DNA of 64,000 bases from Globodera rostochiensis (taxonomy: Eukaryota > Nematoda > Chromadorea > Rhabditida > Heteroderidae): contig JAEVLN010000012.1 in the NCBI GenBank assembly GCA_018350325.1, forward strand, positions 1,385,991-1,449,990, in the 5' to 3' direction. The notes beneath the pieces are model-generated. The model was not told where the DNA came from. It did no database searches and worked only from the letters and a program-made list of their open reading frames with translations. A program made the position numbers and the translations under genes. How positions within the stretch are numbered: the first letter of the stretch is position 1; every line of letters starts with the position of its first letter. Shown one piece after another: positions 36,616 through 53,352 of the stretch.

Positions 36616-38864
36616 TCCGGGGCTCAAGTTTTTAGTCCCTAAAAATCGTAGCCCTATTTATGGGCCAACAAATTTGACTTTTAGAACACATCGAAAAGAG
36701 AAATGAATGCAATTTTTCCCATTTCGCCAGTTTAAAAAACATTTTTTACACTAAATAATTATAAATGGGGACAAAAAATCTGTTGCCCCCCTCGGGCGAC
36801 GGGTTACAATTTTTGTGGCAGGGAATAAATTGACTTCCCCAAAAAAAGATTAATAAAATTCTTCAAAGGGAACAAAAATTGAAATTTTTAATCGAAATTA
36901 ATTGCATTATTAAAAAGCAATAAAAAAATGCGCGCATTTTTAATGGACCGCCGCGGCGCCCGAGGGCACATTTTGTTGAAGAGAAATGGCGGGGGCTAAA
37001 GACCAAAGAAACGGCGCGGTTTTCTAAGGTCACTCGGCTCATCAGAGGGGGGCCACTCATAATTTAAAATTTCCCCTCGGGGGAATCGGCGGAGTGAAAT
37101 GAAACGACCGTTTTGTGGGGCGATCCCCGCTCCCCCACCCCCCCCCCCCCCCCCGAGGGGGGGGGGGACGGGGGGGGGCATTAAAGGTGTAAAATGTCCC
37201 CAGGGGGTTGTAACATGTCCCCAGGGGGTGGGCATTAAAGTTGTAACATGTCCGTCCCCCCAGGGGACGGGGACGAGGAGGCACGACATGTCACACACTT
37301 TTTTTTTTGAAAGGTTCAACTTTGGTTTTTTGGCCTCACAAAGAGCAGAACTCGCTAATTGAGCAAAAATTCATTTTGTGTTCATTGCTTTTTTGAAATT
37401 TTAATGCCGCCAAAAGAATTTGAGTGCCGTGTAAATTATTAGAAGAACGGCAGCGCCTCAAGCAAAAGTGCCACAATTTGTCTTTTTCGCAAAGTTTCGA
37501 CGGTTTGAACAATGAAAAAATTTAGCAAATTTTCCTGACGCAAAAGCAAAATTAATTTTCATATTGGACGGCAATTAAATCGGTCCGATTCCTTCTCGGG
37601 AGGCTCTCATAAAGTATTTTGAAATGCAAAAAAAATCGGTCACAACGACTTGCGTGAGCCGCGCGACCCCGCGGGGTTTTCAAAACGTTTTTGCCGAGTT
37701 CGGCACCGGCATTTACAATAAAAGTTTGGGTTGGCGGACGCGTCACGGCGCGCCCAAGGCTAAATGAATATGCGCCCACGGCACCATTTTTTAAGCAAAG
37801 AAAATTGTGGCACAAAAAACGAATTGTCGCGCACCATTTTTTAAGGCATTTTTTGTGTGCTGTATTTTAACCTTAAAAGCGGCGCCTTTTTTGGTGATCT
37901 TTGCCCCGCCACATTTTGCGGCGTGCGCTTTTCCACCACAAAACGGCGCGGACGATTTTCAAAAAGTTACGCCGTCACTCCCCCCCCCCCCTCCCCCTCC
38001 GTGGAGGCCATTCAAAATTGGCGCAAAATTGGGGTGAGCAAAACGCCACACTTTTGAAAATGCTTTTCCGGAAACCCAAAATTTTCGGCGGCGGCGGCTT
38101 TTCATCAGGCTATCATCCCCTACGGCGCCGTGACAACAAAATGCGTTGTTTTTTTTTTGTTTGATTTTTGGCCGAATCATTCTCGAAGCGCGGCCGGCGA
38201 GCGACCACCGTTCTTTGTGCACTTTTGTTTATTGCAAAAATTTATTTTTTATTTTTTTGTATTTATTTATTTTTCTTTCAATTTTTTGAAGGTCGCGTCG
38301 TCCGATTACTGCTCCCTGCCGCCCCGCCCCCGCCGGGCGCAAAACGCAAAAATTGGTGATCATTTTGATGGATGGGGGGGGGGGGGGGGACGAGCGCTGA
38401 TAGACTCTCTGGTGTGAGATCACTCGGGGTTTTGTGTGTATGTGAAGAGGCCGACGACGCCGGAATCCGGAACTGGCACTCAAAAACACTCTTAAAGAGC
38501 GACGATCGATCAAAACCCCTCCCGACCGACCGATCGACCAATGATCGGCCCCTCCTGCACAAAATTAAAAATGGTCCGTCCGTCAAAAAAAAAAAAAAAA
38601 CCCCTCAATTATTTTTATTCAAATTATTCACCGTCACAAAACGACAAAACAAGCAAAACAAACAAACAAAAAAGAAAGAAAGAAGAAAATAAATGAATGA
38701 ATGAAGTGCACGAAGAAGAACAAAATGAACAGTAAAAAATAAACACGTTCTTATTTATTTTCTTATTCAAAATGATTTTTTATTTGGAAAAGCCAAAATG
38801 CCGTCCGTGCCATGCCGTGTGCCCGCCCCTTGAACATTTCGTTGTTGTTGTTTTTTGGGGTGCA

Positions 38865-44360
<5,496 letters not shown>

Positions 44361-47300
44361 CGTATATTATGTGTAATATGGCTGGCCGGTCGAAATGCTT
44401 CGTTTATTTATTCTAAAAAATTAAAGAATTACTAATAATAAATATGTTAATCAATGCTTTAGGCATCAAGCCCACCCCAAAATTCATTAAAATGAGTATT
44501 GAAAATGTCGGGGAAGATATGGAAAAAGGAAGAAATTTGTTGAAAAATGTCATGCCAGAAATGGCACACCTTTTCATAAAAAGGAAAGCGCTTTTTCACG
44601 CAAAAAGTAAAAACAAATGACCCCAAATTAGGGCAAATTGGGGGGGGGGGGTGACTTGAATTAAATGACAGACAAACAGAGACAGAGCAAAAACATTGTG
44701 TTGAATGTGTCTCCTCTCTCTGCCTTTAGGTATATATTTTATGACATTCCGTTGCGGCGGTTCTTTGAAAGCAATGAATGCTAACATAAAATGCTTTTTG
44801 TATTTGCCATTTCTAAGGCCCGCCGGGTGGGTGGGTTCATATGCACCTAAAAAGCCCCAAAATATGCGCATTTTTAATCTTTTTTTTGCCAAAAATAAAC
44901 AAATATGCAAATTGTCGTTTTTATTGCATTTTTGTTAAAGAATTTTTAGTTAAAAAAAGAACCAAAATATGCATTTTTAAAATAGTCAAAAACGATCGGA
45001 CCAACAATTGAAAAAATACCCAACTCTGGCACCGGCCCGGCCCGTTTCAGACTGACTACCCAATAATCCCCCCAGGGGCTTGCTTTGGCAAATTAAATGC
45101 AACTTTACAACAGAAACTTGGGCGTGTTGGTTAATCTATTTGTGTGCCAAATTTAAACCAAAAATCCAATGGACACTGGGGGGGGGGGGACGTTCTCTTT
45201 GTAAGTTCCCGGTCCAAAAATGAAGAAAAAATGTATTCCAAAATGGGGTCCAAAAATGTAAGGACAAGTAGTAACTCTTCAAAATCTGTTTAAAATGTAT
45301 AAATATTGGGGCCATATTTCAATAATTTATTTGTTGCAATCCGCTTAAAGACTTAAAAAATAAGCTACAAAAATATTGGGGCCTTAAGAAAATGAATCAA
45401 AATAGAGGGAGGCGCCGATGATTGCGAGAAGACAAAAATGGGATAAACCCCAAAAAATCCTCTCATCACAATAACTGCTTTCTCTCTCTCTTTCTGGGAT
45501 GAGGGGATGAGTGGAGGTTGATGATAATGCGCTTTGGCGTCGTCGTTTTGTTGAACGAAGAACGAACGACAGACAAACAAAAAAAAAATGCTGCTGCTGC
45601 TTGTCCGCCATGCCCGTGTCTTCTTCTTCTTCTTCGTCGTCTTGTAATCGCGCAAGCAAATGATGATGGATGGGGGACGGGTGGATGAGCGCCGCGCGCA
45701 ATTCCCTCTCCCCTCCGGGGGGGGGGGGGGGGAGGGGGCAGTGGCCGGGAAGTGTGTCCCCTCCCCCCCCCCCCCCTGCTGCTGATGGCTTACCCCTTGC
45801 TCAGCAGCGTATGGCCAAGACGAAGACAAGACAAGACGACGCACGATTTATTAATCTGGCCAGCAGCTGAATGAATGCGTGGGGCTCGGGGGGGGGGGGG
45901 TGGGAGACAAATGAATGAACACATATATAGGTGGTATGTACATATATGCGAATGTTTTTTTTTGACTGTGCGGCGAACAACGGGAGGAGGGGGTGGTGAT
46001 GGGGCAAAAAATGTGGCGCAAGCAGTACTTTCATCCTCCCCCCCCCCCCCCCCCCCCCCCGACTTGCTGCTGCTGGCGTCTGCAAGAGAATTTTTGTCCA
46101 AAAAATGTGTAATCACAGAGAAGGTTTACAAAGAAAACATTGTTTATTTTTAAAAGTAAATAAATCGAAATTGTAAACGGAAAACATGCGCGCGTCAAAT
46201 TGAAATGGAATGTTTTTCTGATCGCATGGATTTATATACGAAATCTGGCCCAGATTATGGCACTAAATGAACCTCTTCACACACCACTAATGACGTCAAG
46301 CGACAACAATTTGTGGCGAAGGCATGGGCACTTAGCCAGGCGCACGTATTTAGGATTTTGCCCTGAGGGCAGGGGGGGGGGGTACCGAAAAACAAATCAA
46401 TTTCTAGAAGATTGTAGGCATTTTTCCGTTTTTACTGCATTTTATTAAGGACTTTTTCGAAAAAAATGTTCGTTTAGGGGTCCTTGCATTTTTCTTAAGG
46501 AATTTTCAAACTTACATTCCTTTTTTGAATCTGCTTTACTTTTATCGATGCCTAAAAAAGCCGGGAAAATTTTCCGAGTCCTGCTGAACTCGAAAAATCG
46601 GGAATCCCGAGCAGTACGCCCAGATCGGACGTGCGAGTCGAATTTCAAAAAGGAAAAATATTTAAATTCGCAAAAATGTTTCATTGGCCTCAATGGGAGG
46701 GCAAAGCCAATTAAAGCGCATAAATTGACGTGGGAGGCGGGGGAGGCGTACATATAGGCACGCCCGTCGCCGTATACACAGCCAACGCTGAGCCATGAAG
46801 AAAAAGCAAAAAAAAAAAGGAGACACAAAACTCTTCAAAGATGGGAAACAATTTTTTTTCCCGCGCGGCACATTTTGCCCTTCTTCGATAGGATGCCACC
46901 GACCTTATAATTAATTAACGGATATATTAGCGGGCGGGGGGGGGGCGTTGGGGGCGCAATTACCTCGAATGTTTTGTAACTTCCTCTCAAGCTGAACAAA
47001 TTTGGTCAAAATGAAACAACAACTTTGCGATCCATTGGACAAAGCTCGAAAAAGTTATGGCAAAAAAAACAGTGAAGAAAATGCCGATTTTTGGGGCTTT
47101 CTGGCCATAAGTTGCGCTTCTGCTTGATGGTAAATTTTTCACTCACAAATTGTTTGGCACTCGGCGGCAAATGCTTGTTAGGTGTATGGGCTTTGGACTT
47201 GTGCCCCTCCCCAAATTTTTTGCTTCCATTTTATGGGGTGTTTGTAGGAAATGGGTTTCAAAAGCTCTCAAAGCATTTACTGGGGAGATAAAACATATGC

Positions 47301-47443
47301 TATTACTGTTTTAGAATCTAAATTCACATAAAAAAACAGACAGAATGCCGAGAAAATTAGACGAAAAAATGGAACCGGTTTTAAACCGTAAAAGCGTAGA
47401 ATGAATTAATTTCGTCCTTTTTGAAGCGTATTTGAATTAATTG
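44361..47443. other. Intergenic region between Raf and the M41 gene
   Basis: About 3 kb with no supported gene. It has long G runs (44071, 44641, 45180, 45717, 45889, 46374, 46934), C runs (45760, 46040-46060), a CTT/CGT tract near 45620 and AT-rich DNA. The left part is the likely Raf promoter. ORFs here are compositionally biased. Confidence 0.6.
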
Positions 47444-48407
47444 ATGACACGCAAACAACAACTTGCACTGCTACGCCATCACAGCAAGCGGCGCCAGTTT
47501 AATGGGCAAATGGAAGTGGCTCGGGGCGGTGTGTACAACACCGCCCGAGTCTCGTGCCATGAAATTGGCCATGCCACATGCCTGTGGTACCAGCAGCATG
47601 CTGGCGCATTTGTCCAGGTTTTTTTTAAAATGCTTTTATCTGAGTAGAGCAAATTGTTAAATAAAAGGCTTCTGTATCCCAAACCGGGTCGTTTAGTCGA
47701 AAAAAGCCTAACGAGCTTCCCGGTTTTAAAACCGGTTTTCTTGGAGTAAGCTCTCCGGGTTTAACCCCTCCCCCTTAAACCTAGCTGATTCTGCGTCGGT
47801 TTACTGAATAAAATGACCAAAAATGGACGAAAAGTAACGCGAAAAAAGCCACCGAAAAATTAAAGCGTTTCAAGCCAAACTTCAAAAATCCTTAAAACGA
47901 CGAGGCGTTGCCGGACTCGGAAACCGTTTATTGTATTCAATGCAGAATAAGCTTGCCTACATATTAACACCGCTATGTCTGGCAAAATATCTCTACTCCA
48001 AACCGGGTTAAACTGGAAAACCTTTTTTGCTTTCGACTAAACCGGTTTCGGGAATTTTTTTTCTCGCCGCTATGAAAGCTACAGACTGGGGCTTCCAACC
48101 TAGGTCACCATTGTGCCACGGCCAGGCCACTACGACGGCCTAACCACCAGCTCGTGGAAAAGGCAGATGTCGCGGGCCGAGATGCGCGCCTGCCTGGTCA
48201 TGCAGCTAGGCGGCCGTGCGGCCGAAGAAGTACTGTTCGGGCACAGTATTGGTCACGCTGGCGATGAGGAGGACTGGAGGAAGATGGCAATGTACGTTCC
48301 CCCCCCCCCTCCATTAAGTTAAAATTTTTCCAATTTTCAGAATGGTTGAAGCAAAGGCAGGTCAAAGCGAGCAGAGAAGTGAATGGGCAAAGGACGGACG
48401 AATTTGA
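47444..48407 (+). CDS. Stand-alone FtsH-type M41 peptidase domain
   Basis: Three exons (47444-47617, 48104-48291, 48341-48407) join in frame to a complete 142-residue product. It matches only the C-terminal protease half of FtsH/YME1/AFG3 proteins: VSCHEIGHATCLWY holds the zinc motif HExxH (H39, E40, H43), followed by VTIVPRPGHYDGLT, the mid-domain LGGRAAEEVLFG, and GDEEDWRKMA where the third zinc ligand Asp is expected. The AAA ATPase module and membrane segments that normally precede it are absent in the 3 kb upstream. After DWRKMA the protein stops within about 25 residues, cutting the last M41 helices. It could be a fragment of a duplicated protease gene kept by chance, or a small soluble metalloprotease-like protein. 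No internal stop or frameshift is seen. Confidence 0.65.
47676..48055. mobile_element. Candidate foldback element in the M41 intron
   Basis: Inverted ends: CCCAAACCGGGTCGTTTAGT, CGAAAAAAG on the left and CTTTCGACTAAACCGGTTTC, GGG on the right, with further CCGGTTTTAAAACCGG palindromes inside. It fills most of intron 1 of the M41 gene. No clear target duplication was found, so boundaries are approximate. Confidence 0.45.
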
Positions 48408-49297
48408 TGGAGGAAATTCAAACAGAAAAAAGATTTATTAATGATTATAATTGTTGATTCCCCCTAATTTGCTGTATGAATGTTGGAATATGCGTACATT
48501 AGGTACATATTCATTGTATATTCTATCATGGAAATAAATTTGTACTCCAAAAGCTTAAAATAGGCCCAAGAAGGCCGCTGAAGCCGCAAGGTTCAAAATT
48601 TTTTAAACGAATACTGTGAAAATATTTCGAAAAATATTTATTAAAATAAATTATTTTAAACAAAAATATTTTTTTAATTCACTTGAAATTTTTCCGTTGT
48701 TTTGTGGCCCTTTTTTCGCTTCTCGTAATGGCGGAAAATCGATGCATTGTATCGGTTTTGGGCCGTATTAGTGGTGATTTTGCTGATGATGACCACCCGC
48801 GTCAGACACTTTCCAGCGGAGTCAGTGAAAGTGGGGGGGGGGAGGATACCCATTCATTATTAGTTTTTTTTTGTTTCTCTGATTTGACGCTCATAAAATT
48901 GTCGTTTGGGTTGGACGACGACGACGAAAAAGAAAAGAGAGAGCTTTTCTAATACATAAATCTCTCATTTTTTCCCTAGCAAATAAAAGTGACCTGCGTC
49001 CATTTTTAAACGGGGGGGGGGGGGTTAAGACAGAACTTCTTCCCTTTCCACCCGTTCCATGAAATTCGAAACCGAACGAACAGTTTGCCGTGTAGCTTAA
49101 ATTCGTGTTTTGAGAAACATCGGGCCCCAAACGGCGACGCCCAAACTGTCCCCCCCCCAACTCCATTCTTTTCGTTTCTCTCTCCCTAATTGTTTTTGCG
49201 TTGTAATTTTTTTAAACGTTTTGTTTTGTGGTTAAGGAAGTCTTTGAATAAAAGGGAATCCTAATTTTCATCTTTTAAAAATTGTGTCGTTCAAAAA
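48408..49297. other. Spacer between M41 and SET genes
   Basis: About 890 bp, AT-rich, with AATAAA-type signals near 48533, G runs near 48832 and 49011, and a (GACGAC)n stretch near 48914. It includes the probable promoter of the SET gene. No gene is seen. Confidence 0.55.
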
Positions 49298-52201
49298 ATG
49301 CGAACAAAACAACTCGCGTCCAAAGCTTGCATAGGTGGAGGCCGAACCAAACAGTTGGCGCTCAAATACGTAGCAGGAGGAGGAGGAGGAGGAGGAGGAG
49401 GAAATTCTGCTGTATCGAAACGTCCTGTGGTCGCCACAAAGGCGACCGGTACGCCGGCCAACAAAAAAGGTACACAAAATGGCAGGGCCTTATTTATAGA
49501 AAAAATTTCGTGAGGGGGGGGGGAGGGGTGTATTTTCCGTTTTTATTGCATTTTTGTGAACCTCTGTGATCGGAATTTTGTAAATATATTTCTTTTAAAT
49601 AGTTTGTCTTAACCAACATGGCGAACAAGTTGATGATGATCATGAAGAGATGCCTTCCTTGGAAGTTGCGGCTCAAGAGTTCGTTTAATAAACAAAAAAG
49701 GAACTTTTTCGTATTTTAAAATCCAGGAATTCGGGGGGCAACATCGGCATTTTTGTTGTGGACGATCTGAGCGGTGGCAAAGAGCTGAACAAATTGCGCG
49801 TGATCAACACGTACAACGAGGAGGAAATGTGCCCATTTGAGTACATCACGAGCACGGAAAATGATGCCAAAAATGGGGTAAGAATCGCAACAATTTGTGA
49901 AGCAAATTTAGAAATGTTTTTTTGATGAAAATGTTGCGCGGTTATTCATTAAATTGTTTTCAGGAGGCCGTCCCGTGCAAAGATGCTGGTGGTGAACCGA
50001 CGTTGCGGTCCAACACGCGCTTTCAGGTACTAAATAAGAATATGTTGGACTTAGTGGGGGGCAAGGACGTGTCTAAAATTTTGGTGTGGGGGTGGGGTTA
50101 AATTCAAAAATGCCGATCTTTAGTGGGCGTGTTTTTTGGTGCATGTTTTCTTAAAGAATTTTTTGAAAGGAAGTTGTGGGTCAATTCTGCAAAGTTTCTA
50201 TCAACTTTTTAACGGACAAATGAGCGAATTTTTATTTTTAATTTGAGGAGGGGGTGGGGGGGGGAGAATTGGCGGTATTGAAAAAATCCAGAATTTTTTT
50301 GTGTTAAAAATAGCAGTGGTTTTTGAAGCTTTTTAGGGATGGGATGAGACGGCGGAGCCGATAGGTGTCGTCGGGGAAAAAAAATTTTTTTTTTGAAAAT
50401 TTTAACAATGTTTATTGGGCGGGCTGTTCTTTGAATGATAGTGCTTTTGGTGGTCGATTTGAATGAACAAAAGTTGAGCCACTTTTTTCGCTAATTTATA
50501 ATGCAACCTTCTCAAGGTGTTCTACAAGAATCCCGAATTGGAATGGTCCCTGCAAACGTTGGAGGACATCGAGGCGGGCATGCCGTTGTTCGAATACACC
50601 GGAGTGCTGAGCAAAGTTGAGCCCAAAGACCCGGACGACTACGTCGTCGGATTTGAGCATGTACAGTGCAAGAATTCAATAAAAACAAAAATTGTTTTTG
50701 TCCATAAGCCTAAAGATAGAATAAAAAAAACTTCGAATTGGACTCGTACCGGAGGGTTAGGCCCCCTCCTCCTTTTCCAAGAATTACTAAAATTAAAAAA
50801 AAAAACGATTTTTTTGGGGTCGAAAAAATGAAGCAATGAACACCAACAACAACAACACGTCCTTATTTTTGTTTTAATTTTTGACAGGACGGCCAGAAAT
50901 ATTTGGTGGACGCCTTTCGTAAAGGGAATTTGGCTCGCTTTGTCAACCATTCGTGTCGCCCAAATTGCCGCGCAGTTTTGTCGCACGTCGACGGCACTGA
51001 ACAACAACAACAAAAGCGCATTCCGTCCATTGTGATCTATACCCTGCGGCATATTTATGCCTGCGAAGAATTGGTCATGGATTATGGTAGGGCCCTTTTT
51101 GTTGGACAAATGCACAAAATTTCTGCCGATTTTTCATTTTTTGTTTGTTTTGGCTAGGCTAACCACCAACCAAGGGAGGAGCCAGGAATTTTTTTCGGGG
51201 GGGGGGGGATCCAAAATATTTTTTTGCTGTTTATTGCATTTTTGTTAAGCAATTTTTGCGAAAAAAAAGTTGGATATCGGACACGGACGTTTGAGTGTGG
51301 GACGTTTGAGTGTGGCAAAGTTTGAAAGCCTATAACTTTTTTCAAACTTAACTAAATCAGTTATGCATGGTATTTCCTGAAAGCCCTAAGTCTTTAGAGT
51401 TTACATTTAAAAAAAAAGCTAAGCGATTCGAAACTTTTCAAAAAAGTTATAACCGTACAAACAAAAAAAGTTCGGGTTTTCCGGGCTAATTTTTTTCATA
51501 TGGCTATAACTTTTTTGAAAAGTTTCGAATCGCTTAGCTTTTTTTTTAAATGTAAACTCTAAAGACTTAGGGCTTTCAGGAAATACCATGCACAACTGAT
51601 TTAGTTAAGTTTGAAAAAAGTTATAGTCTTTCAAACTTTGCCACACTCAAACGTCCCACACTCAAACGTCCCGCACCCGTTGGATATTACTTTAAAATTT
51701 AAAAAAAAAATTACGAATTTTTTAAATCAAAGAGCCTTCCCCCCTATGGTTTTTTCAAATTTTTTCTCCGGCCCCTAAATATGTACGTGGGTGCCTGCCT
51801 GCTGCTGCAATTTTACCCCTCAAATTTTAGGCGAAGGCTGGTGGCTTGCCAAAGCGGACGAGTTTTGTTGCCAATGCGGTGGCGAACAATGCAAATACGA
51901 CGAGGATTGGTGTGCCGAAAATGCACGTGCCGCCTCCATTCGTGGTGGACGGCTGCGACAGACGGCCTGCAAATCGACCGGAGGGCGTGCGCCACGCGTG
52001 CAGACGGCGACGAAAGCAGCCTATCGTCCGCCGCCCGTGGCACACATAAATGCGAGCCCGTCGATTGGTCCGTGGCCCGGCATGGGCAAAAAGTTGAGCG
52101 AAAGTCAACTGGCACTTCTGATAGACATGGAGGACGACGATGACGATGACGACGACGAAGAGGAGGAGGAAGTGGAAGAAGATTCGAAAGCGGAAGAATG
52201 A
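49298..52201 (+). CDS. SET-domain protein with two histone H3-tail-like segments
   Basis: Seven exons (49298-49469, 49603-49678, 49727-49877, 49964-50026, 50517-50660, 50888-51086, 51831-52201) sum to 392 codons, 391 residues. Residues 2-26 resemble the H3 tail in register (RTKQLASK, then TKQLALK), then a Gly run and ATKA. The middle is a SUV39/G9a-type SET domain: CPFEYITSTEND, LFEYTGVLS, YVVGFEH, the AdoMet/substrate motifs ARFVNHSCRPN and ELVMDYG, and post-SET CQCGGEQC. The GxG motif expected before TLEDI reads EWS, and the pre-SET zinc cluster is nearly missing. Residues 311-334 are again H3-like (QTACKSTGGRAPR, VQTATKAA). The tail is a 25-residue Asp/Glu run. Family knowledge suggests H3K9 methylation, but the lost GxG makes activity uncertain. 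Neighbours give no functional clue. A 400-bp foldback lies in the last intron. Confidence 0.88.
51280..51679. mobile_element. 400-bp foldback MITE in the SET-gene intron
   Basis: Almost the whole element is one inverted repeat. Left-arm blocks GACGTTTGAGTGTGG, TGAAAGCCCTAAGTCTTTAG and GCTAAGCGATTCGAAACTTT recur in inverse order on the right; arms are about 185 bp with few mismatches and a short loop near 51475. Identical TTGGATAT flanks both ends (51272-51279 and 51680-51687; 9 bp if one shared G is counted). No coding capacity. Transcription of the SET gene would place a long hairpin in its pre-mRNA. Confidence 0.88.
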
Positions 52202-53352
52202 GGAGGAGGCGATGGTGGAAGAAGGGGATGGCTTTTTAACATGTTCAATGGATTGGACGGAAGAATAATTCTTCACTTTCTGTTTCGTATGTAAACGACC
52301 GCTTGTTTCTCATCCTTTCAATTTTTTCAAGTTTCTGTTTTTTTACAAATAAAGCTCACTGCCAGAATTCAGAAGAACACATTGAATTTAGTAAATTCTT
52401 TTTTGTTGTTCCAATAATTTAATTTGTAAGTGTTTTGAGCGGGGCTGGGGTTTGGGCCTGGAACGAGCAAGTTTTATGCCAAGAGAATTATGAAAAGCTC
52501 ACAGGTTTTTTGGCACTTGCCCTGTATAAATTTTTTGGAACGCTTTATGCTGATTGGTTTTTAGTGAGTGACCGGTTGGGATTTTGACGTGTTTCCCGTT
52601 CGGCTACTTTTTGTAATCCTGTTGGTCTCGTGTCCCGGTTCAATTCCCGGACCTAACAAATGTTATTTTGATTACGAATTTGAAATTTGTACATAGAAAA
52701 CATTTCGCCATAAAATTTCATCAGCGAAGAAACAAAAAATGAATTTCATAGAAATGCAGCAAATTTTCTTTGAAATTGTGTAGTAAAATTTAGAACCGTT
52801 TTTTGAAAATTCTGGACCCGGATTTTAGGGATGTGCCTGGACCTGATTTCCTGGACAAAAAATCCAGGTCTAGGGTTGCAGACGCCTGGATCCCCAGGCC
52901 TGGGCCTGGATTTTTTCAAAAACTAGTTTTTTTTAATTAAATACCAGATATGACTTGTAGAGACCAATGCTTGCATTTTCCCATTTTGACAAAAGTAGAT
53001 TCTTAGGAGTGCATTTTTGGGGTTTATTTTGCTTAAAGAATTTTTTCAAAAGTTGTAAGAATACTAAAAACTAGTGCTCGGCACGGTTCGGTATTTACGA
53101 ATATATATGTATGTACATCGTACAAAAACCTGAAAATTTCGAGTTTTTCATCTAAAACAACCGAGCTTGTGAATCCGTATTTTTCGATCGAGAATCTCGA
53201 AAAATCATCTCGATCGTCCTCTACTCTAAATGAGATTTTGTTGTTGTCAAATGTTGAAGTAGGGAGGATTGTGATTAGCTTAAGTAATTGTTTAACGCTA
53301 TTTTATTAAGATAATCATACATTTTTTGAATAAACATTTCAACACCGACAAA
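52202..53352. other. Spacer between SET gene and UBE2F
   Basis: The SET 3' UTR has AATAAA at about 52349. A tRNA-like stretch at 52570-52660 (B-box-like GGTTCAATTCC) does not fold well. The CCTGGACCTG/CCAGGCCTGG motif family is dense at 52830-52915, and a TCTCGATCGAGA fragment is at 53175-53225. No gene is supported. Confidence 0.55.

Larger units (their letters stand above)
34633..38864. other. Intergenic region between SLC17 and Raf genes
   Basis: About 4.2 kb with no supported gene. It has AT-rich DNA, C/G-rich tracts at 35240-35290 and 37137-37180, the 42-bp satellite (35555-36485), a dispersed TCTCGA element after it, and a small GTAACATGTCCCCAGGGGG repeat at 37185-37265. Small ORFs here are low complexity. 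Confidence 0.6.

Noticed and set aside
45365..45844. 159-codon minus-strand ORF
   Set aside because: Composition is driven by C and GAA/CTT tracts, with no domain and no splice or homology support.
52570..52660. Possible tRNA gene
   Set aside because: A B-box-like GGTTCAATTCC is present, but acceptor and anticodon stems do not pair; at best a tRNA-derived remnant.
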